Assembly: GCA_035651655.1 (NCBI GenBank)
Contig: DASRFG010000033.1
Coordinates: forward strand, 1 to 64,000
Reading direction: 5' to 3'
Length of the DNA: 64,000 nucleotides
DNA from: Terriglobales bacterium
Lineage (GTDB): Bacteria; Acidobacteriota; Terriglobia; Terriglobales; Acidobacteriaceae
The notes beneath the pieces were generated by a model. That model was not told where the DNA came from, made no database searches, and saw only the letters and a list, made by a program, of their open reading frames with translations. Position 1 is the first letter of the stretch. Each line of letters begins with the position of its first letter. Position numbers and translations under genes: made by a program. Positions 44,759-54,714 of the stretch are shown piece by piece.

Positions 44759-47434
44759 ATGAGGCGAACGAAAGTGCTGGGAATCATTTCTGCCCTGCTG
44801 CTGATTTCAGTGGCGGCTACTGCCCAGGCGCAACCTGCCGACCGTGGTGCGATCTCGGTCGCGGCTGGTTGGCCGGTGATTGAAAGCCTGGACGTGGTGC
44901 GCAGTCACGATGGGATTAGCGTCGAGATCAAGGCTTCGGGCGACCTCTCTCCCACTGCGACGACGGTGGAAAATCCCGATCGCCTGGTGGTGGACTTACC
45001 CAACACGGTGGTCTCGAAGTTTCGCAACATCTCCGTAGACGCCAACGGGGTACGCTCCATAAGGCTGGCGCAGAATAGCACTCATCCGCCACTGGCACGA
45101 GTTGTCATTGATCTGGAGCAGGCGCAGCAGTACCAACTTATTCGGAACGGACACCACCTGTCGGTAAGAGTGCGCAAGCCGACCACTGCCGTGGCCGGCA
45201 TCGCAACCCAAGCTCTAAGCGCCCGGCCAGTTGCTCAAAAGACAGTTGCCCCTGCTTCCTTGTCGAGGTCTGCGCTGGCGACATCTTCACCCGTGACTGC
45301 AGCCGTGGCACGGGACTACGTCATCGTCGAACCGAATTACCGGTCGACGGTCGCAGCCAGAAATATTCTTTCCACGCGAGAGCGAAATTTGAAGGCCGCT
45401 GCCGTAGTAGCCGCCAATCGCCCAGCAAATCTGGTATTGCCTCCGGCGAGCTCGGCATTACAGTCTACGGATCAGAATGGCGCCACGCCGGCAGCCAGCC
45501 CTGCCGCAGATTCCAGTGGCCCCGCGGCCGGTACTTCTGCCAGCCAGACGAGCCCAGCCGTGCAGGACGTTCCTTCGGATCCGAGTAGCACACCGAGCCC
45601 GGTTGCACCGCCGGCAGACGCGAATGGTTCAACCACTCCGCCCGCCGCCACGACAGAGCCCACGACCGCAGTTCAGTCTGTCCCAGCGACAGATCAGACG
45701 GGAGCAGCAAATCAACCCGCGCCGGCAGTGCAGGAAACCAGCCCGATGACCCAGGCCGGGGCGGCGCCCTCGGCGCCTCCGGGAACATCGACTGCGACTC
45801 CGGCGCCAGCGTCCGAGAGCTCGGCTTCGAGTGCATCCAGTGAGTCCACACCACCGGCGACGGCGGCGACTCCAGCTGCAGCGCCCGCTGCTGCGGCACC
45901 CGCACCGGCAGCCGCTTCGACCGCGGCTGCTCCTGTACAGCAGACCACCGCGCCGGCAGCACCTTCTGCCCCTGCGCCAGCTCCCGCGACGCCTGCGCCT
46001 GCCCCCGCGACGCCGGCGCCAGCCGCAAGCTCTGCGCCCGGCAGTTCTTCAGCCAGCGCCTCGAACACAGTGGCCATAAAGCCTGCGGTGAATATGGCTT
46101 TGGAGCAACGTCAGTCCGCCCTGGATAGCGGCCCAAACAAGCCGCGTTATACGGGCGAGCCAATTTCGGTGAACTTAAAGGATGTTGATCTGAAGGACTT
46201 CTTCCGCCTGATTCATGAGATCAGCGGCCTCAACATCGTGCTTGATCCCAATGTGAAAGGGTCGCTCACGATTGTGCTCGATGACGTGCCTTGGGACCAG
46301 GCCCTCGACATCGTGCTGAAGAACAACGGGCTGGATCGCCAGCTCGAAGGCAACATCCTGCGCATCGCCACTGTTGAGACGCTGCGCAAGGAAGCTGACG
46401 CGCGGCGAGCTCAGCTCGAAGCGGAGGCCCTTGCGGTTGACAAGGTCACAGTGACTCGCTTCCTTAGTTACGCCCATTCCAAAGATGTCGTCGCTACTCT
46501 CAAAAAACTACTGAGCTCGCGAGGCGATCTCATCTCGGATGACCGCACCAATGCGCTGATCATCTCGGACATCCCGGCTGTGATTCCTAATCTGGATCGC
46601 CTGATCGTGCAGCTCGATCGCAAGACGCAGGAAGTCGAAATTGAGGCCCGTGTCGTGGCCGCAACTCGCAGCTTCGCGCGTGACATTGGGACTCAGCTAG
46701 GATTTGGCTTCGGCAACAGCACTACTACCATCGGCGGCACCGGGGCGGTGGGTTCGTCACCGACCCAGATTGGCTATTTGGCGCCACCGCCGTACGTCAC
46801 CATTCCCGGCGTCAAGGCTCCCACGCCAGGGACGCCGCAGACGACCTTCGCCAGTATTCCGTTGTTCTCGAATCTGGCGGCGGGAGCGCCGTCCAGCGGT
46901 TTTGGCATCACGAGTCTGACCGGTAACTATCGCCTGGATGCAGCCCTGACCATGGCAGAGTCTCGCGGCCTTCTCAAGATCCTGTCGCGCCCGCGAGTCG
47001 TCACCCAAAACAACATTCAGGCAATCGTTCGCCAAGGCGTGCGAATCCCGGTCGTGACCCAGGCCCAGTTAGGAGGGCCTCCCACGGTAAGCTATGTGGA
47101 TGCATTCCTGCGGCTGACCGTGACTCCGCAAATTACGGCTGAGAACACGATCTTTCTGAACGTGGATGTGGAGAACACGACCCCTGATTTCAGTACGCAA
47201 GTGCAGGGGAACCCAACGCTACTCACCCAGCAGGCGACTACGCAGGTGTTGGTCACCGATGGCGGGACTGTAGTCATTGGCGGTGTGATCCAAACTAACA
47301 ACTCAGCGAACGTGAACCAAATACCATTGCTGGGAAACATTCCCGTGCTTGGCAATTTGTTTAAGCGTCGCTCGGTCCAAACCAAGACGCAGGAATTGAT
47401 CTTCTTCATCACTCCGAAGATCATTCAGACCTAA
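44759..47434 (+). CDS. pilQ: Type IV pilus secretin PilQ with AMIN domain and a long Ala/Pro linker
   Basis: This outer-membrane secretin gives the pilus its exit channel. I chose the ATG at 44759, which gives a clean signal peptide (MRRTKVLGIISALLLISVAA, cleavage near AQA) and has GAGGGAGAA upstream; an ATG at 44732 is also in frame. An AMIN domain (about 30-145) binds peptidoglycan. A roughly 280-residue Ala/Pro/Ser linker follows, to about residue 435. Then come STN/secretin N domains (VSVNLKDVDLKDFFRLIHEI-like segment; LDPNVKGSLTIVLDDVPWDQ) and the secretin core. The core ends IPLLGNIPVLGNLFKRRS. The final gene of the pilMNOPQ operon. Confidence 0.95.
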   Translation: MRRTKVLGIISALLLISVAATAQAQPADRGAISVAAGWPVIESLDVVRSHDGISVEIKASGDLSPTATTVENPDRLVVDLPNTVVSKFRNISVDANGVRSIRLAQNSTHPPLARVVIDLEQAQQYQLIRNGHHLSVRVRKPTTAVAGIATQALSARPVAQKTVAPASLSRSALATSSPVTAAVARDYVIVEPNYRSTVAARNILSTRERNLKAAAVVAANRPANLVLPPASSALQSTDQNGATPAASPAADSSGPAAGTSASQTSPAVQDVPSDPSSTPSPVAPPADANGSTTPPAATTEPTTAVQSVPATDQTGAANQPAPAVQETSPMTQAGAAPSAPPGTSTATPAPASESSASSASSESTPPATAATPAAAPAAAAPAPAAASTAAAPVQQTTAPAAPSAPAPAPATPAPAPATPAPAASSAPGSSSASASNTVAIKPAVNMALEQRQSALDSGPNKPRYTGEPISVNLKDVDLKDFFRLIHEISGLNIVLDPNVKGSLTIVLDDVPWDQALDIVLKNNGLDRQLEGNILRIATVETLRKEADARRAQLEAEALAVDKVTVTRFLSYAHSKDVVATLKKLLSSRGDLISDDRTNALIISDIPAVIPNLDRLIVQLDRKTQEVEIEARVVAATRSFARDIGTQLGFGFGNSTTTIGGTGAVGSSPTQIGYLAPPPYVTIPGVKAPTPGTPQTTFASIPLFSNLAAGAPSSGFGITSLTGNYRLDAALTMAESRGLLKILSRPRVVTQNNIQAIVRQGVRIPVVTQAQLGGPPTVSYVDAFLRLTVTPQITAENTIFLNVDVENTTPDFSTQVQGNPTLLTQQATTQVLVTDGGTVVIGGVIQTNNSANVNQIPLLGNIPVLGNLFKRRSVQTKTQELIFFITPKIIQT

Positions 47435-47447
47435 GCGGGACGAATTC

Positions 47448-47487
47448 CGGGGCTCTGCTGTGCGGCATGACGCACGTCAGGGCCCCG
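47448..47487 (+). terminator. Hairpin after pilQ
   Basis: CGGGGCTCTG (47448-47457) pairs with CAGGGCCCCG (47478-47487) with one G-T wobble. An inner GTGCG/CGCAC stem lies in the loop. No long T run follows (only TGTTATCTTC), so it is a moderate terminator candidate for the pilus operon. Confidence 0.5.
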
Positions 47488-47553
47488 AAGTGTTATCTTC
47501 ACCGGTAATCGAATCGTGGACTGTTACCCTTTGTCCACCGTCCGTCTTTGCCA

Positions 47554-48642
47554 ATGGATTACCGCGGCCGCCAGCAACGCCTGCTTGAAACTTTGGCTTC
47601 GCAAAAGCTGGACATCTTTCTAGTCACCCATCTTCCAAATGTCCGATATCTATGCGGATTCACTGGTAGCAATGCTGTACTGGCCATCGGCTCAGCCGGC
47701 GCGGTCTTCTTTACGGATGGCCGCTACATTGAGCAAGCACACGCTGAGGTAGTGGGCGCGCGGGTAGTCATCACCAAGAAGTCAGTTTTGGGTGCTGCTG
47801 GACAATGGCTTTTCGAACGCGCAAAACGCGTAACCCGGCTGGCGGTCGCAATTGAAAGCGAATACCTGACTGTGGCCTCGCACAACGTTTTGAAGAATCT
47901 AGTGCCGAAAAAGGTCCGACTGAAACCCACCACGGGGGTGGTTGCGCGACAAAGAATGGTAAAGGACGCGGAGGAGATTGCGAAAATTCGGGACGCGGTG
48001 CTCCTGGCCGCCAGTATCTTCGATGAAATCGTAAAGGAGATTCGTCCGGGAGTGACTGAGACGCAGGTGGCGGCGAAGCTGGAATATGCAGCTCGTTGCG
48101 CTGGAGCGGAACAGATGTCATTCCCGACCATCATTGCCGCCGGACCGCGCTCCGCGCTGCCGCACGCGCGGGCGACGGCACAAGCGCTGCCGGGACGCGG
48201 ATTCGTGGTCATGGATTTCGGTGTTATACTCGAAGGTTATTGTTCGGACATGACGCGCACTGTGCACGTGGGTCGTCCGAATGAAGAGGCCCGCCAGGTA
48301 TACGAGGCAGTTCGGGAAGCACAACAGGCGGGCAGCGAAGCAGTCCAGCCCGGGGCAGCGGTTGGCGAGGTTGACCGGGCAGCGCGCAGCGTCCTACGGC
48401 GCGCAGGTTTGGCGAAGTATTTCACGCACTCAACGGGGCATGGCGTGGGGTTAGAAATCCATGAGCCGCCTCGTGTTGCCGCTGGCCAGCAGGAGCATCT
48501 AGTTCCCGGGATGGTAATCACCATAGAGCCGGGAGTTTACGTTGCAGGGAGCGGGGGTGTGCGGATCGAAGACATGGTCGTGGTCACTCAGCGTGGCTGC
48601 GAAGTGTTAACTCCGACCACGAAGAAGATGATCGAGGTTTAA
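47554..48642 (+). CDS. M24 family aminopeptidase (Xaa-Pro peptidase, PepP/PepQ type)
   Basis: This is a metal-dependent peptidase with a creatinase N-domain (about 1-125) and a pita-bread catalytic domain. I chose the ATG at 47554 (362 residues). Metal ligands are in VVMDFGVILEGYCSDMTRTV (two Asp), HSTGHGVGLEIHEPP (His), TIEPGVYV and VRIEDMVVVT (two Glu). In many bacteria a gene of this type precedes efp, accB and accC; here it precedes accB and accC directly and efp is missing. It is cytoplasmic. Confidence 0.92.
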   Translation: MDYRGRQQRLLETLASQKLDIFLVTHLPNVRYLCGFTGSNAVLAIGSAGAVFFTDGRYIEQAHAEVVGARVVITKKSVLGAAGQWLFERAKRVTRLAVAIESEYLTVASHNVLKNLVPKKVRLKPTTGVVARQRMVKDAEEIAKIRDAVLLAASIFDEIVKEIRPGVTETQVAAKLEYAARCAGAEQMSFPTIIAAGPRSALPHARATAQALPGRGFVVMDFGVILEGYCSDMTRTVHVGRPNEEARQVYEAVREAQQAGSEAVQPGAAVGEVDRAARSVLRRAGLAKYFTHSTGHGVGLEIHEPPRVAAGQQEHLVPGMVITIEPGVYVAGSGGVRIEDMVVVTQRGCEVLTPTTKKMIEV

Positions 48643-48750
48643 AACGTAGCTGCAGCAGGTTGGCCAGCACCAAAAAATCCAGGTTACCGGGACAAGCGGT
48701 GGCAGACGGTCACCGGGAATCAAATTTTGTTCGTTGAGTTTAGGTCGAAG

Positions 48751-48768
48751 GAGGAACGCCGGTTCCTC
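48751..48768 (+). promoter_or_regulatory. Hairpin between a Shine-Dalgarno sequence and the accB start
   Basis: GAGGAAC (48751-48757), loop GCCG, GTTCCTC (48762-48768). The 5' arm overlaps the only good ribosome site (AAGGAGG, 48748-48753), which lies 24 bases from the ATG. Folding would either mask the site or bring it closer to the start codon. Confidence 0.5.
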
Positions 48769-48777
48769 TAACCAACG

Positions 48778-49254
48778 ATGAATCAAAAAGAGCTGAAGGA
48801 ACTCATCGAGTTCTTAATTGAGAAGGACATTGCCGAGTTCGAACTGGAACGCGGCGATGTCAAGGTACGCGTGAAACGGGGCGTCATTGCCGCTGCCAGC
48901 GCGCCGGAAACACGGTACGCCGCTGTGCCACAAGCGCCAGCGGCGGCGCCGGCCGAGGTGCATAGTTCGAACGCCGCGGGGGCTGCCGCTGTCCCTACCG
49001 CCGACGAGGGCGTGCACAATATTACTTCCCCGATTGTAGGGACGTTTTATGAGTCGCCGTCACCGGGTTCTGCGCCTTTTGTAAAACCCGGAGACAGTGT
49101 TGAGCCTGGTATGGTGCTGTGCATCATTGAGGCCATGAAGCTGATGAATGAGATTGAATCGGACGTGGCCGGAGAACTGGTCAAAATTCTCGTGCAAAAT
49201 GGACAGCCGGTTGAATATGGCCAGCCGCTGTTCGCCATCCGTACGCGCAGATGA
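48778..49254 (+). CDS. accB: Biotin carboxyl carrier protein of acetyl-CoA carboxylase
   Basis: It carries the biotin that shuttles CO2 between biotin carboxylase and the carboxyltransferase in fatty-acid synthesis. It has 158 residues. The N-terminal helix ([20 protein letters not shown]) is followed by an Ala/Pro linker (about 37-80) and the biotinyl domain with the thumb segment [19 protein letters not shown]. The biotinylated Lys is K121 in EAMKLMNE. accC follows, separated by 60 bases. Neither carboxyltransferase gene (accA, accD) is nearby. Confidence 0.96.
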   Translation: MNQKELKELIEFLIEKDIAEFELERGDVKVRVKRGVIAAASAPETRYAAVPQAPAAAPAEVHSSNAAGAAAVPTADEGVHNITSPIVGTFYESPSPGSAPFVKPGDSVEPGMVLCIIEAMKLMNEIESDVAGELVKILVQNGQPVEYGQPLFAIRTRR

Positions 49255-49314
49255 GCTGCCGGAGATTCGAATTCCAGGGTGCGGCCAAGAGCGCGTTCCG
49301 TCCGTCGTCTTAGC

Positions 49315-50673
49315 ATGTTCAAGAAGATCCTGATAGCCAATCGCGGCGAGATTGCCCTGCGCGTCATCTGCGCTTGTAAAGAACTGGGCATTCGAACTGT
49401 TGCCGTTTATAGCCAGGCGGACCGCCACTCCCTCCCGGTTCGTTTCGCGGACGAAGCCATCTGCATTGGTCCTCCGCAACTAAGTCAGAGTTATCTCAAT
49501 ATTCCGGCGGTGATCAGCGCGGCAGAAATCGCCAATGTGGACGCCATCCATCCTGGGTATGGTTTGCTGGCGGAGAACGCGAACTTTGCCGAAGTGTGCG
49601 AGACCTGCGGCATCAAGTTCATCGGACCGCCACCCGAGGTCACGCGCCTGATGGGCGAAAAAGAAAAAGCTCGTGCCGCCATGAAAGATTCCGGGGTGCC
49701 AATTTTGCCGGGATCTGAAGGCATTATCGGTTCTGAGGGCGAAGCTTCGGAGTGGGCGCGCTCGGTGGGCTTCCCGGTGATCGTGAAAGCGTCGGCGGGG
49801 GGAGGCGGGCGCGGCATGAGGATCATTCGCAATGATGAGGAACTGCCCGGCCTGTTCCGCGCGGCCCAGGCAGAAGCCGCGGCCGCTTTCGGCAACGGTG
49901 ATCTTTACATCGAGAAGTTCCTGGAGCGGCCACGCCATATCGAATTCCAGGTATTGGCCGATTCTTACGGCAAAGTCATTAGTCTTGGGGAACGTGAGTG
50001 CAGCATCCAACGGCGCCACCAGAAGCTGCTCGAGGAATCGCCCTCGACTCGGGTCACTCCCGAGTTGCGCGAAAAGATTGGCAAGATCCTGACCACGACG
50101 CTTTCAAAGATCGGATACGTAAATGCCGGCACCGTCGAATTCTTGATGGATGAAGATGGCAAGCTGTACTTCATAGAGATGAACACCCGCATCCAGGTAG
50201 AACATCCGGTCACGGAGATGGTGACCGATGTGGACCTGGTGAAGAGTCAGATTTTGCTGGCGGTGGGCGAGCGCATGGATGACGTGCTGCACGGTAAGGT
50301 GCTGAGCCGCGGCCACGCCATCGAATGCCGCATCAATGCCGAGCACCCCGAGAAATTCACCCCATCAGCCGGAAAGATCAGCGCCTTTCACCCGCCGGGT
50401 GGTACCGGGGTGCGAGTGGACACCGCGGCTTACGCCGAAGGCGTTATTCCTCCTTATTATGATTCGTTAATTGCCAAGCTCATCGTCCGCGGGAAAGACC
50501 GGAATGAAGCCATCTCACGCATGTCGCGCGCTCTGGAGATGTTTATCGTAGAGGGTGTTTACACCACGATTCCCCTGCACCGACGCATTCTCGCGGATGC
50601 GGATTTTCGGGCCGGCCGTATTGATACGAATTATCTGCAGCGATTTCTTAATCCTGAGAAGCGGCAAGAATGA
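49315..50673 (+). CDS. accC: Biotin carboxylase subunit of acetyl-CoA carboxylase
   Basis: This ATP-grasp enzyme carboxylates the biotin on AccB. I chose the ATG at 49315 (452 residues), because [20 protein letters not shown] is the standard start; an in-frame GTG at 49279 is 12 codons earlier. The glycine-rich ATP loop is [15 protein letters not shown], and the metal/bicarbonate site is [16 protein letters not shown]. It is the length of AccC alone, not of a fused alpha subunit. Its TGA overlaps the thiE ATG. Confidence 0.96.
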   Translation: MFKKILIANRGEIALRVICACKELGIRTVAVYSQADRHSLPVRFADEAICIGPPQLSQSYLNIPAVISAAEIANVDAIHPGYGLLAENANFAEVCETCGIKFIGPPPEVTRLMGEKEKARAAMKDSGVPILPGSEGIIGSEGEASEWARSVGFPVIVKASAGGGGRGMRIIRNDEELPGLFRAAQAEAAAAFGNGDLYIEKFLERPRHIEFQVLADSYGKVISLGERECSIQRRHQKLLEESPSTRVTPELREKIGKILTTTLSKIGYVNAGTVEFLMDEDGKLYFIEMNTRIQVEHPVTEMVTDVDLVKSQILLAVGERMDDVLHGKVLSRGHAIECRINAEHPEKFTPSAGKISAFHPPGGTGVRVDTAAYAEGVIPPYYDSLIAKLIVRGKDRNEAISRMSRALEMFIVEGVYTTIPLHRRILADADFRAGRIDTNYLQRFLNPEKRQE

Positions 50674-51281
50674 TTGAGCTTTCCCGTCTTTACGCAATTT
50701 TGGATGCGTCCTGCTTTCCTGATCCTTCAGCTTTAATGACTTTTGCGGACACTCTGCGCGCCGCGGGGGTTGAGCTTTTCCAATATCGCAACAAAAGCGG
50801 CAACTCGCGCCAAATGCTCAGCCACGCGCGCGAGTTGAGGCGGACGCTACCCAGAGCCACGCTGATCATGAACGACCGTGCTGACCTCTGCCTGGCTGCC
50901 GGTTTCAAAGGCGTCCATCTCGGCCAGAACGACCTCCCCGTGGAGCAGGGCCGGACCGTGGTTGGCAACGACCTCTGGATTGGAGTTTCAACCCATAACC
51001 CTGAGCAGGTCAGCCTGGCCGACGCCACTTCAGCGGACTACCTGGCCATAGGACCGGTGTTCGCGACCAAGTCCAAAGCCAATCCCGATCCCGTGATCGG
51101 CGTTGCCGGCATCCGTGCTGCCCGCGCCCTCACTCGTAAACCGCTGGTAGCGATCGGCGGCATCACGCGCGCGAATTGCCGCGCAGCGCTCGAAGCCGGC
51201 GCGAATTCCGTCGCAGTCATCTCCGATCTGTTAGAGTCCCCGCGCCAGGCGGCAGCAGAATTTCTGCGGGAATTGCGGTAA
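50670..51281 (+). CDS. thiE: Thiamine phosphate synthase
   Basis: The enzyme joins HMP-pyrophosphate and thiazole phosphate to give thiamine phosphate. It is a TIM barrel of 203 residues. Motifs are [12 protein letters not shown] (pyrophosphate contact), [35 protein letters not shown] and [10 protein letters not shown]. The ATG overlaps the accC stop (ATGA), an odd pairing of lipid and cofactor synthesis that suggests operon hitch-hiking. No TPP riboswitch could precede it, as there is no upstream gap. Confidence 0.93.
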   Translation: MIELSRLYAILDASCFPDPSALMTFADTLRAAGVELFQYRNKSGNSRQMLSHARELRRTLPRATLIMNDRADLCLAAGFKGVHLGQNDLPVEQGRTVVGNDLWIGVSTHNPEQVSLADATSADYLAIGPVFATKSKANPDPVIGVAGIRAARALTRKPLVAIGGITRANCRAALEAGANSVAVISDLLESPRQAAAEFLRELR

Positions 51282-51356
51282 GGTGAATTGAGACCCCGGC
51301 GTCAGCTAGTCGGGCAGCGAAAATTTATTTTGGTTTTGAGCTAAGTAATTGATAAT

Positions 51357-52958
51357 GTGCTGGATGATGATGGAAATCAACGCTTGAGTACCGACACCAA
51401 GACTCCCACCCCTGCCGTCGCGCGCTACTCCCCCAGCAGCCAGGACACTGAACTCGTCAAAGGACTCGGCCCCATTAGCGCTACCACGCTGGTGATGGGC
51501 TCGATGATCGGCTCTGGCATCTTTATTGTTTCAGCGGAGATCGCCCGTGAGGTCAGTTCACCAGCGCTGTTGATTCTGGCGTGGGCAGTCACTGGATTTC
51601 TGACCATAGTAGGGGCACTTTGCTACGGGGAGCTGGCGGCGATGATGCCGCAAGCCGGCGGGCAATATGTTTTTCTGCGTGAATCCCTGGGGCCACTGTG
51701 GGGATTTCTTTACGGCTGGACACTCTTCCTGGTAATCCAGACGGGCACCATTGCGGCGCTGGGCGTGGCTTTCGGCAAGTTTCTCGGGTTCTTCTTTCCC
51801 TCGGTTTCCTCAGCCAACTGGATCCTGCACATCGCCAAGGTACCCCCAATTCCGCTTGGCCCCATGGTGCTGGGAAATATGGACGTTGGCCTGAGCACTC
51901 AGAACCTGGCCGCGATCCTTATGGTGATCTTGCTCTCTATTATTAATGTGTTCGGCCTGAAGACCGGGGCCCTCATTCAGAATATTTTTACTTTTTCTAA
52001 AGTCTCCGCGCTCTTCGGAATTGTGCTCCTTGGGGCGCTCATAGGTCGCAACCCACAAGCCATTGCCGCCAACTTCTCCAACTTCTGGATGAACGCCGGC
52101 TTACACGCCCGACATGCGGTGCAGGTGGGGGTGGATGGTCCGATCGCAATCGTCGGCACTCTGACCATTCTGGCCATCGCCCAAACAGGATCGTTGTTCT
52201 CTGCCGACGCCTGGAACAACGTCACATTCACGGCGGCTGAGGTAAAGAACCCAAGCCGAAACCTGCCGCTTTCACTGGCGCTTGGTACCGGGGTTGTGAT
52301 CGTGCTCTACATTGCGGCCAATTTTATTTACCTGATGGTACTGCCTCTCGTCGGGGACCCTCACGGGACGACGGTGGTCGCCCGCGGTATTCAGTACGCT
52401 ACGGAAGATCGGGTGGGTACCGCGGTGATGCAGCAGATGTTCGGCAATACCGGCGGCGCGCTGATGGCGGTGGCGATCCTGCTCTCCACGTTCGGCTGTG
52501 CCAATGGCCTGATTCTCGCGGGCGCGCGGGTTTACTATGCGATGGCCAAGGACAAGCTCTTTTTCCGCAGCGTCTCCCGGCTGAATCCTCGCTACAAGAC
52601 TCCCGCGGTATCGCTGCTGGTACAGGCAATCTGGACCTGCGTTCTTTGTTTGTCGGGAAGCTACAGCCAACTGCTTGACTACATCGTTTTCGCAGTGCTG
52701 ATCTTCTACATTCTGACCATCGGCTCGCTCTTTGTTCTGCGCTGGAAACAACCTGATGCGGCGCGACCCTACCGAGCCATTGGGTACCCGGTCCTGCCCG
52801 CTATTTACATAGTTTTCGCGGTCTTTATAGATATCGTACTATTGCGGTATAAGCCCCAGTTCACTTGGCCAGGTTTGATCATCGTACTTATAGGGATTCC
52901 CGTGTACTTCCTGTGGTCACGGCGCTCGGGTGAAATGGCCACAGGTCCATCGGCTTAA
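51357..52958 (+). CDS. APC superfamily amino-acid permease
   Basis: This is an inner-membrane amino acid/polyamine transporter of about 533 residues and 12 predicted helices. The substrate-binding helix 1 motif GSMIGSGIFIVSAEIAREV lies near residues 48-66, and PQAGGQYVFLRESLG marks helix 2/3. The central segment with AEVKNPSRNLPLSLALGTG is a family signature. The start is a GTG at 51357 without a strong ribosome site. A second APC permease follows in the same direction after a short gap. Substrate unknown. Confidence 0.9.
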   Translation: MLDDDGNQRLSTDTKTPTPAVARYSPSSQDTELVKGLGPISATTLVMGSMIGSGIFIVSAEIAREVSSPALLILAWAVTGFLTIVGALCYGELAAMMPQAGGQYVFLRESLGPLWGFLYGWTLFLVIQTGTIAALGVAFGKFLGFFFPSVSSANWILHIAKVPPIPLGPMVLGNMDVGLSTQNLAAILMVILLSIINVFGLKTGALIQNIFTFSKVSALFGIVLLGALIGRNPQAIAANFSNFWMNAGLHARHAVQVGVDGPIAIVGTLTILAIAQTGSLFSADAWNNVTFTAAEVKNPSRNLPLSLALGTGVVIVLYIAANFIYLMVLPLVGDPHGTTVVARGIQYATEDRVGTAVMQQMFGNTGGALMAVAILLSTFGCANGLILAGARVYYAMAKDKLFFRSVSRLNPRYKTPAVSLLVQAIWTCVLCLSGSYSQLLDYIVFAVLIFYILTIGSLFVLRWKQPDAARPYRAIGYPVLPAIYIVFAVFIDIVLLRYKPQFTWPGLIIVLIGIPVYFLWSRRSGEMATGPSA

Positions 52959-52980
52959 CTGCCAAGGAGAAACCAATAGC

Positions 52981-54603
52981 GTGGCAAATCTGCTGGCACG
53001 AAAACCGCTCCAGTTGCTGATTGAAGAATCGCGAGAAGCGGGCGAGCACACTCTTAGACGAACTCTGGGCCCGGTTCAATTGACCGCACTAGGTGTAGGG
53101 GCGGTTATTGGAGCCGGCATCTTTGTACTCTCCGGGCTAGGCGCGCACTACGCTGGGCCGGGGCTAATGTTGTCGTTCGTACTCTCCGGACTGGGATGCG
53201 CCTTCGCCGGTCTCTGCTATGCAGAGTTCGCGGCCATGATCCCCCTGGCCGGGAGCGCCTATACCTACGCGTATGCCACTCTCGGCGAACTGTTCGCCTG
53301 GATTATTGGATGGGACCTGACTCTTGAATACGCTATGGGGGCGAGCACGGTTTCGTCAGGTTGGTCCAATCATTTCATCGAGCTGCTGGATATTTTCCAC
53401 CTCAAAATGCCGCTCTGGCTGGCCTATGACCACTGGACGGCTCTCCGCACCGCCGAGAACGTGGTCGCCCGCCAAATGGCGCAAGCTTCGGATCCGACGC
53501 TGGTACCAGGGACCTCAGCGTTTTTGGCTAAAGTGGGGACGATCATCTCGTCGCAGTCTCCGGAGCTGGTGCAGCGGGCGCATGACATGCTGGCGGCTCC
53601 AAGGATTTTTGGGCACGAATTCGGTTTCAATTTGCCGGCGTTTGTGATCGCCCTGGTCATCACAACTATTCTGGCTATCGGTATCAAGGAAAGCGCCCGT
53701 TTCAACTCGGTGATTGTCGCGATCAAAGTTTCGGTGGTGCTCTTCGTGATCGCTTGGGGGTTTAAGTATGTGGACCCCTCGAATTGGGGTCACAGCTGGA
53801 AATCATTCGCTCCCTACGGTTTCTCTGGGATCGGGGCCGGGGCGGCTTATATCTTCTTCGCCTATATCGGATTTGACGCGGTTTCTACAACCGCGCAAGA
53901 AGCCAAAAATCCGCAGCGCGATTTGCCGATTGGGATTATCACGTCTCTGTTGGTATGCACAGGGCTATACATCCTGGTGGCATCAGTGCTCACCGGCATG
54001 GTGCCGTGGCAAGAGGTCAATATCGAGGCCCCGATTGCACGTGCATTTCTTGATCGCGGGCTCACCACTGCTTCTCACATCATTACGCTGGGGGCGCTCG
54101 CCGGCTTGACCAGCGTGATGCTGGTCATGTTGCTGGGACAAACCCGCGTGCTCTACGCAATGGCCAATGACGGGCTGCTGCCGAAGGGCTTCTTTGCCGC
54201 AATCCACCCCAAATTTCGCACCCCATGGAAAAACACGATTCTGGTCGGTTTACTGGCGGCAATCGTGGGCAGCGTCACGCCCATTGATGACATAGGAAAG
54301 ATGGTCAATATCGGAACCTTGCTGGCCTTTGTGATCGTTTGCATTGCGATACTGCTTTTGCGTCGGACGAATCCGGACCAGCCTCGGCCATTCCGAACTC
54401 CGTGGGTGCCTGTGGTGCCGATTTTGGGCATCATCAGCAATGGCTACATGATGTACAAGCTGGGATGGGTCAACTGGGCACGGCTGATCGTTTGGTTGGT
54501 CATTGGCCTGGTGGTTTATTTCACCTACAGCCGGCATCACAGCAGGGTACAAGCTTTGGCGAACTCGTCTGAGCCCAAACGTGCGCCAACCATGGCAGAC
54601 TGA
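52981..54603 (+). CDS. APC superfamily amino-acid permease, cationic amino acid transporter type
   Basis: The start is the GTG at 52981 (540 residues), preceded by AAGGAG at 52964-52969; a longer frame from 52930 would overlap the previous gene. It has 12-13 predicted helices. GVGAVIGAGIFVLSGLGAHY is the helix 1 substrate site, and GFDAVSTTAQEAKNPQRDLP is the family signature. The extra loop between helices 4 and 5 and the overall pattern match the CAT (cationic amino acid transporter) group. It ends at a strong terminator (54625). It is a different subfamily from its neighbour, so not a recent duplicate. Confidence 0.9.
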   Translation: MANLLARKPLQLLIEESREAGEHTLRRTLGPVQLTALGVGAVIGAGIFVLSGLGAHYAGPGLMLSFVLSGLGCAFAGLCYAEFAAMIPLAGSAYTYAYATLGELFAWIIGWDLTLEYAMGASTVSSGWSNHFIELLDIFHLKMPLWLAYDHWTALRTAENVVARQMAQASDPTLVPGTSAFLAKVGTIISSQSPELVQRAHDMLAAPRIFGHEFGFNLPAFVIALVITTILAIGIKESARFNSVIVAIKVSVVLFVIAWGFKYVDPSNWGHSWKSFAPYGFSGIGAGAAYIFFAYIGFDAVSTTAQEAKNPQRDLPIGIITSLLVCTGLYILVASVLTGMVPWQEVNIEAPIARAFLDRGLTTASHIITLGALAGLTSVMLVMLLGQTRVLYAMANDGLLPKGFFAAIHPKFRTPWKNTILVGLLAAIVGSVTPIDDIGKMVNIGTLLAFVIVCIAILLLRRTNPDQPRPFRTPWVPVVPILGIISNGYMMYKLGWVNWARLIVWLVIGLVVYFTYSRHHSRVQALANSSEPKRAPTMAD

Positions 54604-54624
54604 GTTCGGTTACTCTTTGGGTTT

Positions 54625-54662
54625 CGGCCTTCCGCAGATACGCGGAGGGCCGTTTTGTTTTA
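54625..54662 (+). terminator. Rho-independent terminator after the second permease
   Basis: CGGCCTTCCGC (54625-54635), loop AGATAC, GCGGAGGGCCG (54642-54652) with one G-T wobble, then TTTTGTTTT. This is the clearest intrinsic terminator in the window. It also argues against starting the next gene at the TTG at 54655. Confidence 0.85.
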
Positions 54663-54714
54663 TAGTCCTTTCGCGGATAGAGCCGCCGCAAGGCTGCCCG
54701 TCGAAGCCGCTTCC

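Noticed and set aside
54655..54714. Upstream TTG start for the potassium channel gene
   Set aside because: The TTG lies in the T run of the terminator at 54625-54662, so the mRNA would not normally include it as a start. The ATG at 54715 fits the family.
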